Source of the DNA: Polaromonas sp.
GTDB taxonomy: Bacteria; Pseudomonadota; Gammaproteobacteria; Burkholderiales; Burkholderiaceae_C
Reading direction: 5' to 3'
Length of the DNA: 64,000 nucleotides
Assembly: GCA_021731285.1 (NCBI GenBank)
Contig: JAKFXR010000024.1
Coordinates: 30,950-94,949 of the forward strand
Below the pieces are notes generated by a model. The model saw only the letters and a list, made by a program, of their open reading frames with translations, ran no database searches and was not told the origin of the DNA. Made by a program: the position numbers and the translations under genes. Position 1 is the first letter of the stretch. Each line of letters starts with the position of its first letter. Below, piece after piece: positions 15,875 to 24,376 of the stretch.

Positions 15875-17149
15875 CTACTGGCTCAGCCAGCTTTTCACCT
15901 GCGCGTAGACCGCCGCGTCGTGCAGCAAGGCCATGTGACCGGTGCCGGCCGCCACCCACTGACGCTCGGGAGAAAAGTCCAGCGTACACGCGGCGTCCGC
16001 ATGCTGACCCAGGGCGCTTGGCAGAGGCACAAGGCCGTCACCCCACAGCTTGTCCTGCCTGGCCTGGCCTCCCAGCGTTCCAGCCACGGCATAACAGGCC
16101 ACACCCGCAGGCAGCGGCAAGGGCTGCCGCCTGTCTACAGCATCCGCAAAACGGTCTGTGCCCTGCCAGTCCGCCTGAACCACATGGCCGTGGCGCAGGT
16201 CGGTGATGCCGGCGCTGCGGATCTGGCCGATTCTGGCAAAGGGCCGCGTCACGACGTTGCTGCCCAGCGCGGTATCCACCCAGCTACCGACTTTCTCGAG
16301 CGGTGCGCCATGGTGGGGCGTGCCCAGAAACACGAGGTGTCTGAGTTTGCCAAGCCAGCCGTGCCCCTGGCTGGCCGCGCTGTGGCAGGCGCTGCGTGCC
16401 ACCAGACCCCCCATGCTGTGGGCCAGCAAGCTCAACTCCTCCACCGGTTGCGGCCAGGCCCTGATCAGCTGCTCAAGCAAGGCAGCGAGCTGCCCGCCGT
16501 TGGTGGAAGTGTGAAGGCCGGTGTTGTAGTGCAGGTACACCGGCGTGTAGCCCAGATCATTGGCCAGACCCAGGCCAAAATCACACGCCTTGTCCGAAAC
16601 GGTGCCCGGTAGCCATTGCAGGTCGTTCATGCACAGGCCGTGAATCAACACCAGCACCTTGCCCGTGGCGCGAGGCAGGCTCTGCGCCAGCGCAGCTTTG
16701 TCCATCGGCAGCGCTTGCCCGCCATGGCGCAGGCTCATGGCGATGGCCAGCGGATTGCCAGTCTCCACCAGTTGATCCCCCAGCACGCCGTTGAGGCCGG
16801 CCAGCACAGCCTCCCGCTGCGGTGAGGACGCCTGCGGCTCCAGCCTTGGCGCCACACGCGACAACACGGCGTCCACGCCACCCGCCGCCAGCCGGGTCAC
16901 GCCCTTGACACTGCCGTACACCAGGCCGGTGATGCCGCGCTTGTTGACGCCAGAGCTGCCCGTTGCGCGATCCACGAACTTCTGTCCGGCGGCGCCAAAA
17001 GGCGCAGCGACTGCCTTGTAGACATTGCCTTGTACTTTTTCGGCCAGGTCGGTCACGCCCAGCGTGGCCCGCGCAGCCAGTTGCGCCAGGCCCTGAATAT
17101 CAGACAGGTGCAGGTAGCCCGGCAGCCGCGGCTTTTTAAAAGTGCTCAT
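15875..17149 (-). CDS. Lipase/esterase-like alpha/beta hydrolase
   Basis: A 424-residue hydrolase with an alpha/beta fold in its C-terminal half. The oxyanion region reads VLVLIHGLCMNDLQW, the nucleophile elbow is AHSMGG (GxSxG-type, Ser in LLAHSMGGLVARS), and a late His (TGHMALLHD) can complete the triad; FLGTPHHGAPLE is typical of PGAP1/lipase-class proteins. The N-terminal ~150 residues are helical and unassigned. ATG 17149 starts MSTFKKPRLPG and overlaps the end of the pseudouridine synthase gene by 14 nt, so the two are likely co-transcribed. The natural ester substrate is unknown. Confidence 0.82.
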   Translation of the reverse strand: MSTFKKPRLPGYLHLSDIQGLAQLAARATLGVTDLAEKVQGNVYKAVAAPFGAAGQKFVDRATGSSGVNKRGITGLVYGSVKGVTRLAAGGVDAVLSRVAPRLEPQASSPQREAVLAGLNGVLGDQLVETGNPLAIAMSLRHGGQALPMDKAALAQSLPRATGKVLVLIHGLCMNDLQWLPGTVSDKACDFGLGLANDLGYTPVYLHYNTGLHTSTNGGQLAALLEQLIRAWPQPVEELSLLAHSMGGLVARSACHSAASQGHGWLGKLRHLVFLGTPHHGAPLEKVGSWVDTALGSNVVTRPFARIGQIRSAGITDLRHGHVVQADWQGTDRFADAVDRRQPLPLPAGVACYAVAGTLGGQARQDKLWGDGLVPLPSALGQHADAACTLDFSPERQWVAAGTGHMALLHDAAVYAQVKSWLSQ

Positions 17150-17990
17150 GCGGGGCCAGATAGCGCCATTGCCCGACCGGCAAGTGACCGAGGTTGACCT
17201 GGCCGATACGCACGCGCTTGAGGCCGGTGACAAACAGGCCAACCTGCTCGCACATCCGGCGAATCTGGCGTTTTTTGCCTTCCTTGAGCACAAAGCGCAG
17301 TTGCTCCGGGTTTTGCCAGCTCACCTGTGCAGGCTTCAAGGGCTCGCCGTCCAGACTCAGCCCGTGACACAGCAGCCTGAGCTTTTCAGGCGGAAAGGCA
17401 GCCTGCACATTGACAGTTTCTGCCCCGTAGCTGACCCGTACCAGGTACTCCTTTTCAACCTCCGAGTCCTCACCAATCAGGTGACGCGCCACGCGACCGT
17501 CCTGCGTCAATACCAGCAAACCAATCGAGTCAATGTCCAGGCGACCCGCAGGCGCCAGGCCGCGCAGTTGCTCGTGGCCCCAGCGCATGCGGCTGTTGCA
17601 CTGGTTCCATCGATTGCCGGGCTGCACCAGCACCACGGCGGGCTCATGCCCGTCCTCGGCCTGCCCGCTCACGTAGCCCACCGGTTTGTTGATCAGGATG
17701 GTGACCTGCTGGCGCTGCTGCTGCTCGGCTTCGCGCGCCACTTCGATACGCGCATGGATGGACACCGGCTGGCCCATCACCGCAGGTGCACCGTCCACCC
17801 GCACCCAGCCCCGCGCAATCCAGTCGTCGGCCTCGCGGCGCGAGCACATGCCCAGCTCGGCCATGCGTTTGTTCAGTCGGATGGTGCTGCCGGTAGAGGC
17901 GCTTGGCGAAACTCCGGGCGTTACAGCGGCACGGATACGAACCGCGCCGGTTTTTGGGGCAGGGGGTCTAGGGGGGAAGGAATCAGCCAT
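17136..17990 (-). CDS. 23S rRNA pseudouridine synthase, RluB/E/F family (RluF-like)
   Basis: RNA-modifying enzyme of 284 residues. An N-terminal S4 RNA-binding domain (RLNKRMAELGMCSRREADDW) is followed by the RsuA/RluB catalytic domain. The catalytic Asp152 lies in GRLDIDSIGLLVLTQDG, and the C-terminal KEGKKRQIRRMCEQVGL motif is present. The stretch NKPVGYVSGQAEDGHEP and the length agree best with RluF, which modifies U2604, but RluF and RluB specificity cannot be separated firmly by eye. ATG 17990 is preferred over a TTG two codons upstream. A Pro- and Ser-rich N-terminal extension of about 35 residues precedes the S4 domain. Confidence 0.85.
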   Translation of the reverse strand: MADSFPPRPPAPKTGAVRIRAAVTPGVSPSASTGSTIRLNKRMAELGMCSRREADDWIARGWVRVDGAPAVMGQPVSIHARIEVAREAEQQQRQQVTILINKPVGYVSGQAEDGHEPAVVLVQPGNRWNQCNSRMRWGHEQLRGLAPAGRLDIDSIGLLVLTQDGRVARHLIGEDSEVEKEYLVRVSYGAETVNVQAAFPPEKLRLLCHGLSLDGEPLKPAQVSWQNPEQLRFVLKEGKKRQIRRMCEQVGLFVTGLKRVRIGQVNLGHLPVGQWRYLAPHEHF

Positions 17991-18038
17991 GAGCAACCGA
18001 TTTTAAGTCGCGCCGCACCTCGCCGCGCCCGACCCACC

Positions 18039-18860
18039 TCAGACGGGAACGACAGCCGCTTGCCGGCTCGCGCCTATGTAGCCACGCAGGTCATGCACGA
18101 TGTCGCTGAATTCCTTGGTGTAGGTGATCTCAAGGTCACGCGGGCGTGGGAGGTCAATCTCGCGTTTGGCCACAAACCGGCCAGGGCTTTTGCTCATGAC
18201 GTACACCGTGTCGGCCAGAAAGACCGACTCGCGCAGATCGTGCGTCACGAGGATGACGTTAAAGCGGTGCTCGGTCCAGAGGTCGCGCAGGATGCACCAG
18301 AGCTCTTCACGCGTGAAGGCGTCGAGTGCGCCAAAGGGCTCGTCGAGCAGCAGCAGCTTCGGCTCGTGAATCAATGCGCGGCAGATGCTGGCGCGCTGCT
18401 GCATGCCGCCAGAAAGCTGCCAGGGATGCTTGTCTTCATAACCACCCAGCCCGACCTTTTGCAGCAACTTGCGTGCGCGCTCTTCATACTCCGGGCGCTT
18501 GTCGCGAAAGCTGCTTCGAAAAGGCTCGACAATCTCCAGCGGCAGCAGCACGTTTTCCATTGTCGTGCGCCATGGCAGCAGCGATGGCGCCTGGAAGGCC
18601 ATGCCGGATACTTTGAGCGGGCCGATGACATGCTTGCCATCGATAACGATGTGGCCTTTCGAAGGCATGCGCAAGCCGGTGGCCAGCTTCATGAAAGTGG
18701 ATTTGCCACAGCCTGATGGTCCGACGATGGCGATGAATTCGCCCTGCCGCACCTTGAGATCAATCGCCTCCACCGCAAATGTCCGCTGCGCAAGCAACTC
18801 GTCGTTGTAGGCAAGCCAGACGTCCTGGAAGCCGATGAAAGTGTCAGTGTTTGCATTCAT
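18039..18860 (-). CDS. ABC importer ATP-binding protein (NitT/TauT type)
   Basis: ATPase of 273 residues for the importer whose permease and binding protein lie upstream in the same operon. Walker A GPSGCGKST is at residues 47-55, the Q-loop in MAFQAPSLLPW, the signature LSGGMQQR at 149-156, Walker B LLLDEP at 170-175 and the switch His in LVTHDLRE. PSLLPWRTTMENV and ALDAFTREEL are hallmarks of nitrate/sulfonate/pyrimidine-precursor type importers. It is the last gene of a seven-gene minus-strand unit, separated from its permease gene by four catabolic genes. Confidence 0.9.
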   Translation of the reverse strand: MNANTDTFIGFQDVWLAYNDELLAQRTFAVEAIDLKVRQGEFIAIVGPSGCGKSTFMKLATGLRMPSKGHIVIDGKHVIGPLKVSGMAFQAPSLLPWRTTMENVLLPLEIVEPFRSSFRDKRPEYEERARKLLQKVGLGGYEDKHPWQLSGGMQQRASICRALIHEPKLLLLDEPFGALDAFTREELWCILRDLWTEHRFNVILVTHDLRESVFLADTVYVMSKSPGRFVAKREIDLPRPRDLEITYTKEFSDIVHDLRGYIGASRQAAVVPV

Positions 18861-18877
18861 GTTCAGTCGAGGCCGGG

Positions 18878-19309
18878 TCAGTCAAATACAAAAGTCTGGG
18901 CGCCGACAAAAGCTGCCAACGCATGGTTAGCCACCTCGCGGTCCTGGTTGCCGGTACCCGAGCCCACGCCTATGCCGCCAACGACCTGACCGTTCAGGAT
19001 AATCGGCAGGCCGCCTTTGAGATTGGTCACCACGCCGCCGGTCGCGGCAGCCAGCTTTGCCGCCAGCGCCTCTTCGGTGTTGCCCGTCGGCACACGGCTG
19101 GATGCAGCCGTCATGGCTTTATGGATCGCCGATTTTTCAGACAGCACCTTGGCGCCATCCATGCGCATAAAAGCCAGCAAGTTGCAGCCCTCATCGACGA
19201 TCGCAATACATTGAGGTTGCTGCATGGTCATGGCTTTTTCAATCGCGGTGTTGAGCAACTGCAACGCGCCTGCGTGCGAGAGTTTGATCTGGCTGAAAGT
19301 AGGGTTCAT
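18878..19309 (-). CDS. GlcG/HbpS-family heme-binding-like protein
   Basis: A 143-residue member of the GlcG/HbpS (DUF336) family. Typical segments are MQQPQCIAIVDEGCNLLAFM, MDGAKVLSEKSAIHKAMTA and the C-terminal GGLPIILNGQVVGGIGVGSG. Relatives are small oligomeric proteins; HbpS of Streptomyces binds heme and senses oxidative stress, while others sit in catabolic operons with unknown roles. Its start overlaps the stop of the upstream DUF1445 gene by 4 nt (19306-19309), so it is translated together with the catabolic genes, which points to a metabolic role. The exact activity is not known. Confidence 0.83.
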   Translation of the reverse strand: MNPTFSQIKLSHAGALQLLNTAIEKAMTMQQPQCIAIVDEGCNLLAFMRMDGAKVLSEKSAIHKAMTAASSRVPTGNTEEALAAKLAAATGGVVTNLKGGLPIILNGQVVGGIGVGSGTGNQDREVANHALAAFVGAQTFVFD

Positions 19310-20103
19310 GCGAATGTGCTTTCCGGTTCGGTTTCAAGTGAGGCGTTGAGGCAATCGGTGACCAGCATCCTGCCGGGCGCATGGGTGATGAAAAAATCAA
19401 TGCCCGACTTCTGCAAGGCCACCGTTGCCGTCAGGCCGCAGCCCCAGTACATGGGAACTTCATCGGCCTGCGGCAGCAGTACCTCTCCGAAATCAGGCGC
19501 TGCAATATCGGCGACGCCCAGCGCAGCCCCTTCACCTTCATGAATGGGCCCGCCATGCACTTTGGCAAACCGGCGCGTGACATTCCGCACGGTGGCGACC
19601 GACTTTTCGGCAAACGGCCGCATCGACACCACCAGGGGGCCGCCAAAAATGCCCTTGCCACGCGTCTCTACCCTGGTGATGAACAGCGGCCCCTGTATGC
19701 CCAGCTCTACATGGCGCAGACGAACGCCTGCTCGCGCCAAAGCGTCTTCCATGGAGAACCAGCATCCAATTGCGACAGGCACCAGGTCGTCCTGCCACAC
19801 AGACGTGACGGCTCTCGCCTCTTCAGGCTTTGACCCCGCCCTGTGGATCTGATAGCCGGGAAGGTCGCTGCGCACATCCAGGTCTGCGCCCAGCGCGGGA
19901 ATATGGGGGCTACCGGCTTCGCCGACGCCCAGCACCGGACAGGCAAAGGCATTCAGATGGCAAAAGGCCAGGAAGTCCTCCACATGCCGCTGCGGCAACA
20001 CCACCAGATTGGCCTGCACGTGGCCGGGTGCTCGCCCAGTCGTCAGCCCGGTGTACTCACCACGCCGTATGGCCAGTCGAAGATCTAGTGCAGTGGACGT
20101 CAT
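19306..20103 (-). CDS. DUF1445 family putative hydro-lyase (YcsI-like)
   Basis: A 265-residue protein of the DUF1445 family, annotated as putative hydro-lyases and related to mammalian D-glutamate cyclase. Family features include RLAIRRGEYTGLTTGRAPGH near the N terminus, LPQRHVEDFLAFCHLN, the core VPVAIGCWFSMEDAL, and GVADIAAPDFGEVLLPQADEVPMYWGCG with FFITHAPGRMLVTD at the C-terminal end. These last two are the most conserved parts. It overlaps the HbpS-like gene by 4 nt and follows the SDR gene by 8 nt. Beside an amidohydrolase it could act on an opened ring acid such as an N-carbamoyl or lactam product; this is inference. Confidence 0.85.
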   Translation of the reverse strand: MTSTALDLRLAIRRGEYTGLTTGRAPGHVQANLVVLPQRHVEDFLAFCHLNAFACPVLGVGEAGSPHIPALGADLDVRSDLPGYQIHRAGSKPEEARAVTSVWQDDLVPVAIGCWFSMEDALARAGVRLRHVELGIQGPLFITRVETRGKGIFGGPLVVSMRPFAEKSVATVRNVTRRFAKVHGGPIHEGEGAALGVADIAAPDFGEVLLPQADEVPMYWGCGLTATVALQKSGIDFFITHAPGRMLVTDCLNASLETEPESTFA

Positions 20104-20111
20104 CAGCAGTG

Positions 20112-20903
20112 TCAGACAGACCGGATGTTGCCGCCATCGCAGCGCAGCATGCTGCCTGTCATGTAACTGGCAGGCACACCTGCGACAAAAGCGGCCAGGG
20201 CACCAAACTCTTCCGGCGAGCCGTAGCGGCCCATGGGGATCATCGAGGTCGAGCGGCGTTTGGCCTCCTCAACGGTGACTCCATCCTTCCTTGCCACCGC
20301 TTCGTCCGTCATGCGCACGCGCTCCGTGTCTATACGGCCAGGCACCAGCACATTGACGGTCACGCCATCATTGGCCACTTCCATCGACAGGGTTTTGGAC
20401 CAGGTCACCAACGCATTGCGCAGGGTGTTGGACACGCCGAGTATGGGAATCGGCTGAACAACTCCCGATGACACCACTGTCATGATGCGGCCCCACTGGC
20501 GTTTTCGCATGCCAGGCAGCAGCGCGTCGGTCAGCGTGATGACGGACAGCACCATCTCGTTGAAGCTCGATGTCCATTCGGCAATACCGCGCTCACTGGC
20601 GCCCCCATAACCCGGCCCACCGGTGTTGTTGACCAGGATATCTATGGGGCCAAATCCACCGATAATTTTTGAAGCGAAGGCCGCAAGCCCGGCAGTGTCT
20701 GCCAGATCGAGTGGAAATGCCTCTACCTGTACAGAGGCATGACAGGCCTTCAACTGGACCACAGCAGCCTCCATGCGCACTGCATCACGGCCAGTGATGA
20801 CGACATGAACGCCTTCGCGTACCAGTGCCTGCGCAATGCCATGGCCAATACCCCGGTTGCCACCAAGTACAAGCGCGCGTTTTCCAGCGATGCCTAGGTC
20901 CAT
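20112..20903 (-). CDS. SDR-family protein with altered catalytic residues
   Basis: A 263-residue Rossmann protein of the short-chain dehydrogenase/reductase superfamily. The cofactor motif GGNRGIGHGIA and the later NNTGGPGYG (in place of NNAG) are clear, and the catalytic-Ser strand reads VVSSG. Where active members have YxxxK the sequence is SNTLR (in ILGVSNTLRNALVTWSKTL), so Tyr is Ser and Lys is Arg. A subgroup of FabG-like proteins with this pattern is known and its activity is uncertain. It overlaps the upstream amidohydrolase gene by 10 nt, so it is part of the same operon. A normal reductase reaction should not be assumed. Confidence 0.85.
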   Translation of the reverse strand: MDLGIAGKRALVLGGNRGIGHGIAQALVREGVHVVITGRDAVRMEAAVVQLKACHASVQVEAFPLDLADTAGLAAFASKIIGGFGPIDILVNNTGGPGYGGASERGIAEWTSSFNEMVLSVITLTDALLPGMRKRQWGRIMTVVSSGVVQPIPILGVSNTLRNALVTWSKTLSMEVANDGVTVNVLVPGRIDTERVRMTDEAVARKDGVTVEEAKRRSTSMIPMGRYGSPEEFGALAAFVAGVPASYMTGSMLRCDGGNIRSV

Positions 20904-22324
20904 GCTGTGCCTCCTTTTTTTGCCCTGAAACGCTTGAGGAATTTCCCCTGCCCCGGCTTGCCAAGCAACTCACCCTCATGACAAATCACTTGGCCACGCG
21001 AAAGTACCGTCACCGGCCAGCCCGTCAGTGTGCGGCCTTCATAAGGCGTGTAGTCCACGTTGTGGTGCAGCATGTCGTTGCTGATAGTGACTTTGCGCTG
21101 CGGATCCCAGATAGCGATGTCGGCATCTGCGCCAACGGCAATCGTGCCCTTTTGGGGGTGCAAGCCATAGAGCTTGGCGGCATTCGTCGAGTTAAGCGCC
21201 ACAAAGCGGTTGAGGTCAAGCCGGCCCGTCATCACGCCCTCCGAAAACAGCAGCGCCGAGCGCGTTTCCAGCCCGGGTATGCCGTTGGCAACCTTGCTGA
21301 AGGACACTTTCGGACCGTACATCAGTTTGCCGCCTTCATCAAAACGGTAGGGGGCGTGGTCGGATGAAAAGATATCGAACAGTCCGTCCTCAATGCCCTG
21401 CCAGACATGGGCCTGGTTGGCCGGATCACGCGGTGGCGGGCTGCACATGCATTTGGCCCCCAGGAAATCAGGCAAGGCCAGGTCCCGCGTGGAGAGGAAA
21501 AGATATTGCGGGCAGGTCTCTGCAAATATCTTCACGCCGCGTGCACGGGCGCGGCGAATTTCTTCCATCGCATCGCGGCCGGACACATGCACGATGAGCA
21601 GGTTGGCCTCTGCCACTTCGGACAGGGTGATGGCCCGGTGCGTGGCTTCACGCTCGACCGCCATCGGCCGTGAATCCTCGTGGTAGCGTGGCTCCGTCTT
21701 GCCCTCGGCTTCGAGCTTTTCGGTCAACCACGCAATGCATTCGTAGTTCTCAGCATGAATCATGGTCAGCGCACCCGCGCGCTGGTTGACATCAAGCACA
21801 TCAAGAATCTGCCGGTCAGACAGCTTCATGGCCTCATAGGTCATGTAAACCTTGACTGAGGCGTGACCTTCGGCAATCAGCGAGGGGAGCTCGTCCTTCA
21901 GCACGGACTGCGTCGGATCAGAGACAATCAGGTGAAAACCGTAATCGATGTAGGCCTTGCCGCCCGCGCGGCGGTGATAGTCCTCCACCGCGGCCCGCAA
22001 CGACTGCCCACGGTGCTGCACTGCAAACGGGACAATTGTCGTGGTCCCGCCGAACACTGCCGACAGGCTGCCCGACTCAAAATCATCAGCCATGATGGCG
22101 CCGCCCGAGGCTAGGCCCTGGGCACGCGGCTGGTCAAGGTGGCAATGCGCATCAATGCCCCCAGGCAGAACCAGCTTGCCCGATGCGTCAATCGTTTCCT
22201 TGGCGCTGCCGAGAGAGGCCCCCAGCGCAACGACCTTTCCCGCCGTAATGCCGACATCGCTGCGAAAAGTATCCGAGGCGGTGGCGACCGTACCGTGCCG
22301 GATGATAAGGTCAAATTCAGTCAT
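20894..22324 (-). CDS. Dihydropyrimidinase/hydantoinase-like amidohydrolase
   Basis: A 476-residue cyclic amidohydrolase (dihydropyrimidinase, hydantoinase, allantoinase group). The binuclear metal site is complete: His60 and His62 (with Asp64) in DAHCHLD, Lys158 in VKVYMTYEAM that would be carbamylated, His190 in MIHAENYE, His246 in IVHVSGRD and Asp322 in SSDHAPY. The length fits the family. It would open the ring of a dihydropyrimidine, hydantoin or related cyclic imide. Its place between an ABC importer and a DUF1445 hydro-lyase suggests the first cytoplasmic step on the imported compound. The exact substrate is unknown, and DHP-specific partners such as beta-ureidopropionase are absent. 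Confidence 0.9.
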   Translation of the reverse strand: MTEFDLIIRHGTVATASDTFRSDVGITAGKVVALGASLGSAKETIDASGKLVLPGGIDAHCHLDQPRAQGLASGGAIMADDFESGSLSAVFGGTTTIVPFAVQHRGQSLRAAVEDYHRRAGGKAYIDYGFHLIVSDPTQSVLKDELPSLIAEGHASVKVYMTYEAMKLSDRQILDVLDVNQRAGALTMIHAENYECIAWLTEKLEAEGKTEPRYHEDSRPMAVEREATHRAITLSEVAEANLLIVHVSGRDAMEEIRRARARGVKIFAETCPQYLFLSTRDLALPDFLGAKCMCSPPPRDPANQAHVWQGIEDGLFDIFSSDHAPYRFDEGGKLMYGPKVSFSKVANGIPGLETRSALLFSEGVMTGRLDLNRFVALNSTNAAKLYGLHPQKGTIAVGADADIAIWDPQRKVTISNDMLHHNVDYTPYEGRTLTGWPVTVLSRGQVICHEGELLGKPGQGKFLKRFRAKKGGTAWT

Positions 22325-22339
22325 TGAGCTTCGTGCCGT

Positions 22340-23116
22340 TCAAGACAACATTCCGTCATCACGTTGCGACCAGAAGGTCGTGCGCTTTTCAATCACGGCA
22401 AAGATGGCATACATGGCCACGCCCATGACCGAGGTGACGATGAGGCCGGCAAACACCAGCGGCGTATCAAAGTTGGAGGTGGCCGCCATCATCAGATAGC
22501 CGATACCGCGCTTGGATGCCACCGTTTCCGAGATGATGGCGCCAACAAATGCCAACGTAATCGCCACCTTGAGAGAAGCAAAAAAGTAGGGCATGGCCCG
22601 CGGAAAACCCACCTTGACCAGAATGTCGCGGCGATTGGCGCCCAGCGCCCGCAACACATCCAGCAGTTCGGGCTCGACCGTCGCCAGACCAGTCGCGATA
22701 TTCACGGCAATCGGAAAAAACGACACCATGAAGGCCGTTAGCACCGCAGGAATGGTGCCGGCGCCAAACCAGATCACGAACACCGGCACCACCGCCACCT
22801 TGGGAATGCTGTTGAAGGCCACCAGCACCGGATACAGCCCACGGTAGATCAGGCGCGAGGAACCGATGCCTATGCCCAGCACCACACCCAGGACCACGGC
22901 AAGTATGAAACCCGCCAGAGTGGACAGCAGCGTGAAGCCGGCGTTCTGCAGGATGGGGGATGTCCACTGCACCATGGATTGAGCGATCGCATAGGGGCTG
23001 GGCAGCAGAAAGGGCTTGATATCAAACGCCACACAGGCAAGCTGCCAGACAAGGAGCAGGCCGATCACAAAAAACCAGGGCATCGCGTTTTCAAGCGTGC
23101 GTGTGCTCATGCTCAT
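22340..23116 (-). CDS. ABC importer permease (NitT/TauT type)
   Basis: Inner-membrane subunit of 258 residues with about six membrane segments. The EAA loop that docks the ATPase is visible as DVLRALGANRRDILVKVGFP, and the segment FNSIPKVAVVPVFVIWFGAG is typical of SsuC/TauC/ThiX-like permeases. It follows the binding-protein gene by 40 nt and precedes the amidohydrolase gene by 15 nt on the same strand. It is likely to import a small nitrogen-containing acid or pyrimidine-like compound with the neighbouring subunits. Confidence 0.9.
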   Translation of the reverse strand: MSMSTRTLENAMPWFFVIGLLLVWQLACVAFDIKPFLLPSPYAIAQSMVQWTSPILQNAGFTLLSTLAGFILAVVLGVVLGIGIGSSRLIYRGLYPVLVAFNSIPKVAVVPVFVIWFGAGTIPAVLTAFMVSFFPIAVNIATGLATVEPELLDVLRALGANRRDILVKVGFPRAMPYFFASLKVAITLAFVGAIISETVASKRGIGYLMMAATSNFDTPLVFAGLIVTSVMGVAMYAIFAVIEKRTTFWSQRDDGMLS

Positions 23117-23156
23117 GATCAGCCTTCTTTCAGTTCAGGGCTTGGCGGCGCCAAAT

Positions 23157-24230
23157 TCAGGGGAGCTTGCGGCTGGCGAGTGGCGGCAGGAACTCGTTTG
23201 TAAATACGTCGGCCGATGTTGGCTTGCCCGGCAAATCAAACGCCTTGGACAGCACAGCAACGGATTTATCAAGGCGCGCCGCGCGCACGCCGCCCATGCC
23301 GTCAGCGGTTGACTCCAGGGTGGTGATCTGGTTCTTGATAAGCCACTGCAGCTTTTCCATCTCCAGCTTCTCGTCGACCAGCGGAGCCTGCTTTTTAAGT
23401 GCGGCAATCGCGGCAGCCGGGTTGGCCACAGCATCACGCCAGCCCTTCGCAGCAGCCGCGACAAAACCCTTGACAACAGCTGGTTTGGTTTCAAGTATCT
23501 TTTTGGAGGCGATGATGCCGTTGCCATAAAGGTCCATGCCAGCATCCGAGTAATAGAGGAACTTGATGTCCGCAGGCTTGATGCCCTGCCTGACCAGGCC
23601 GAAGTACATGGTCGAATCGAAGCCCAGAATGGCTTCGACATCCCCCTTGAGCAGCATGGCCTCGCGCAGGCGCAGGTCGCCATACTCCCACTTCACGCTG
23701 TCCGGCTTGACGCCCGTCATGCCTGCGTACACAGGGAAAAGCTTGTAGGCACCATCGGTCAGTGAGCCGCCCATTTTTTTTCCGGCAAGATCTGCCGGCT
23801 TGTTGATGTTGGCCTTTGCAAAGCTGGCAATCGACAGCGGCGAACGGTAATAGAGCATGTAAACCGCCTTGCCTGCACTGGCTGGATTCTTGGCGTTGAA
23901 TTCCAGCAGCACGTTGATATCGCCGAAACCGAAGTCATAGGCGCCGCCGCCTATGCGCGTCGCTACCTCGCCCGAGCCACCGGATGGGTCCATGTTGACG
24001 GCAATCCCTTCAGCCGCGAAATAGCCTTTTTCCTGCGCCAGGAAGAATGCAGCATTGCTACCATCGAAGGGGGCATTAAGGGAAACCTTGACTTCGGTCA
24101 CGGCAGGCTGGGCAAACACACTGCTCATGGCGCCCGTGAGGGTGACGGCCGCCATTGCGGTGAGAGCCATGAATGCGACAAGAGCCCTGCGCTCTAGTCC
24201 GTGCTGAACCGGATGAATTGTGTTGGCCAT
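23157..24230 (-). CDS. ABC importer periplasmic binding protein (SsuA/THI5-like)
   Basis: A 357-residue secreted binding protein of the NMT1/THI5-like family. A signal peptide occupies about residues 1-40 (hydrophobic core ALVAFMALTAMAAVTLTGAM, probable cleavage after VFA). The mature part begins with the family pattern VKVSLNAPFDGSNAAFFLAQ and contains GGSGEVATRIGGGAYDFGFGD. It would capture the ligand for the permease and ATPase of this operon. ATG 24230 is preceded by GAGAG at a suitable distance; in-frame codons further upstream lack a signal-peptide context. It is the first gene of the operon and faces the divergent GntR regulator. Confidence 0.88.
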   Translation of the reverse strand: MANTIHPVQHGLERRALVAFMALTAMAAVTLTGAMSSVFAQPAVTEVKVSLNAPFDGSNAAFFLAQEKGYFAAEGIAVNMDPSGGSGEVATRIGGGAYDFGFGDINVLLEFNAKNPASAGKAVYMLYYRSPLSIASFAKANINKPADLAGKKMGGSLTDGAYKLFPVYAGMTGVKPDSVKWEYGDLRLREAMLLKGDVEAILGFDSTMYFGLVRQGIKPADIKFLYYSDAGMDLYGNGIIASKKILETKPAVVKGFVAAAAKGWRDAVANPAAAIAALKKQAPLVDEKLEMEKLQWLIKNQITTLESTADGMGGVRAARLDKSVAVLSKAFDLPGKPTSADVFTNEFLPPLASRKLP

Positions 24231-24313
24231 AAAAGCTCTCTTGTCGTTACTTGCAAAATTGCCTCCATGGCGATGCAAACCGCGTGCCAGTCTTGTTCGC
24301 TATTTTGTATTTT

Positions 24314-24350
24314 TATTTTGTGCAAAATATTGGCATAATTGCGCGCAATT
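24314..24350. promoter_or_regulatory. Two palindromes in the GntR/ABC divergent promoter region
   Basis: In the 146-nt gap between the divergent genes there are two symmetric sites: TATTTTG-TG-CAAAATA (24314-24329, 7-bp arms) and the perfect 14-bp palindrome AATTGCGCGCAATT (24337-24350). Both suit a dimeric regulator such as the adjacent GntR protein and could control both directions. The hexamers of the promoters themselves are not clear enough to call. Confidence 0.6.
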
Positions 24351-24376
24351 CTGACTATCAGGCAATTAACCCACCC

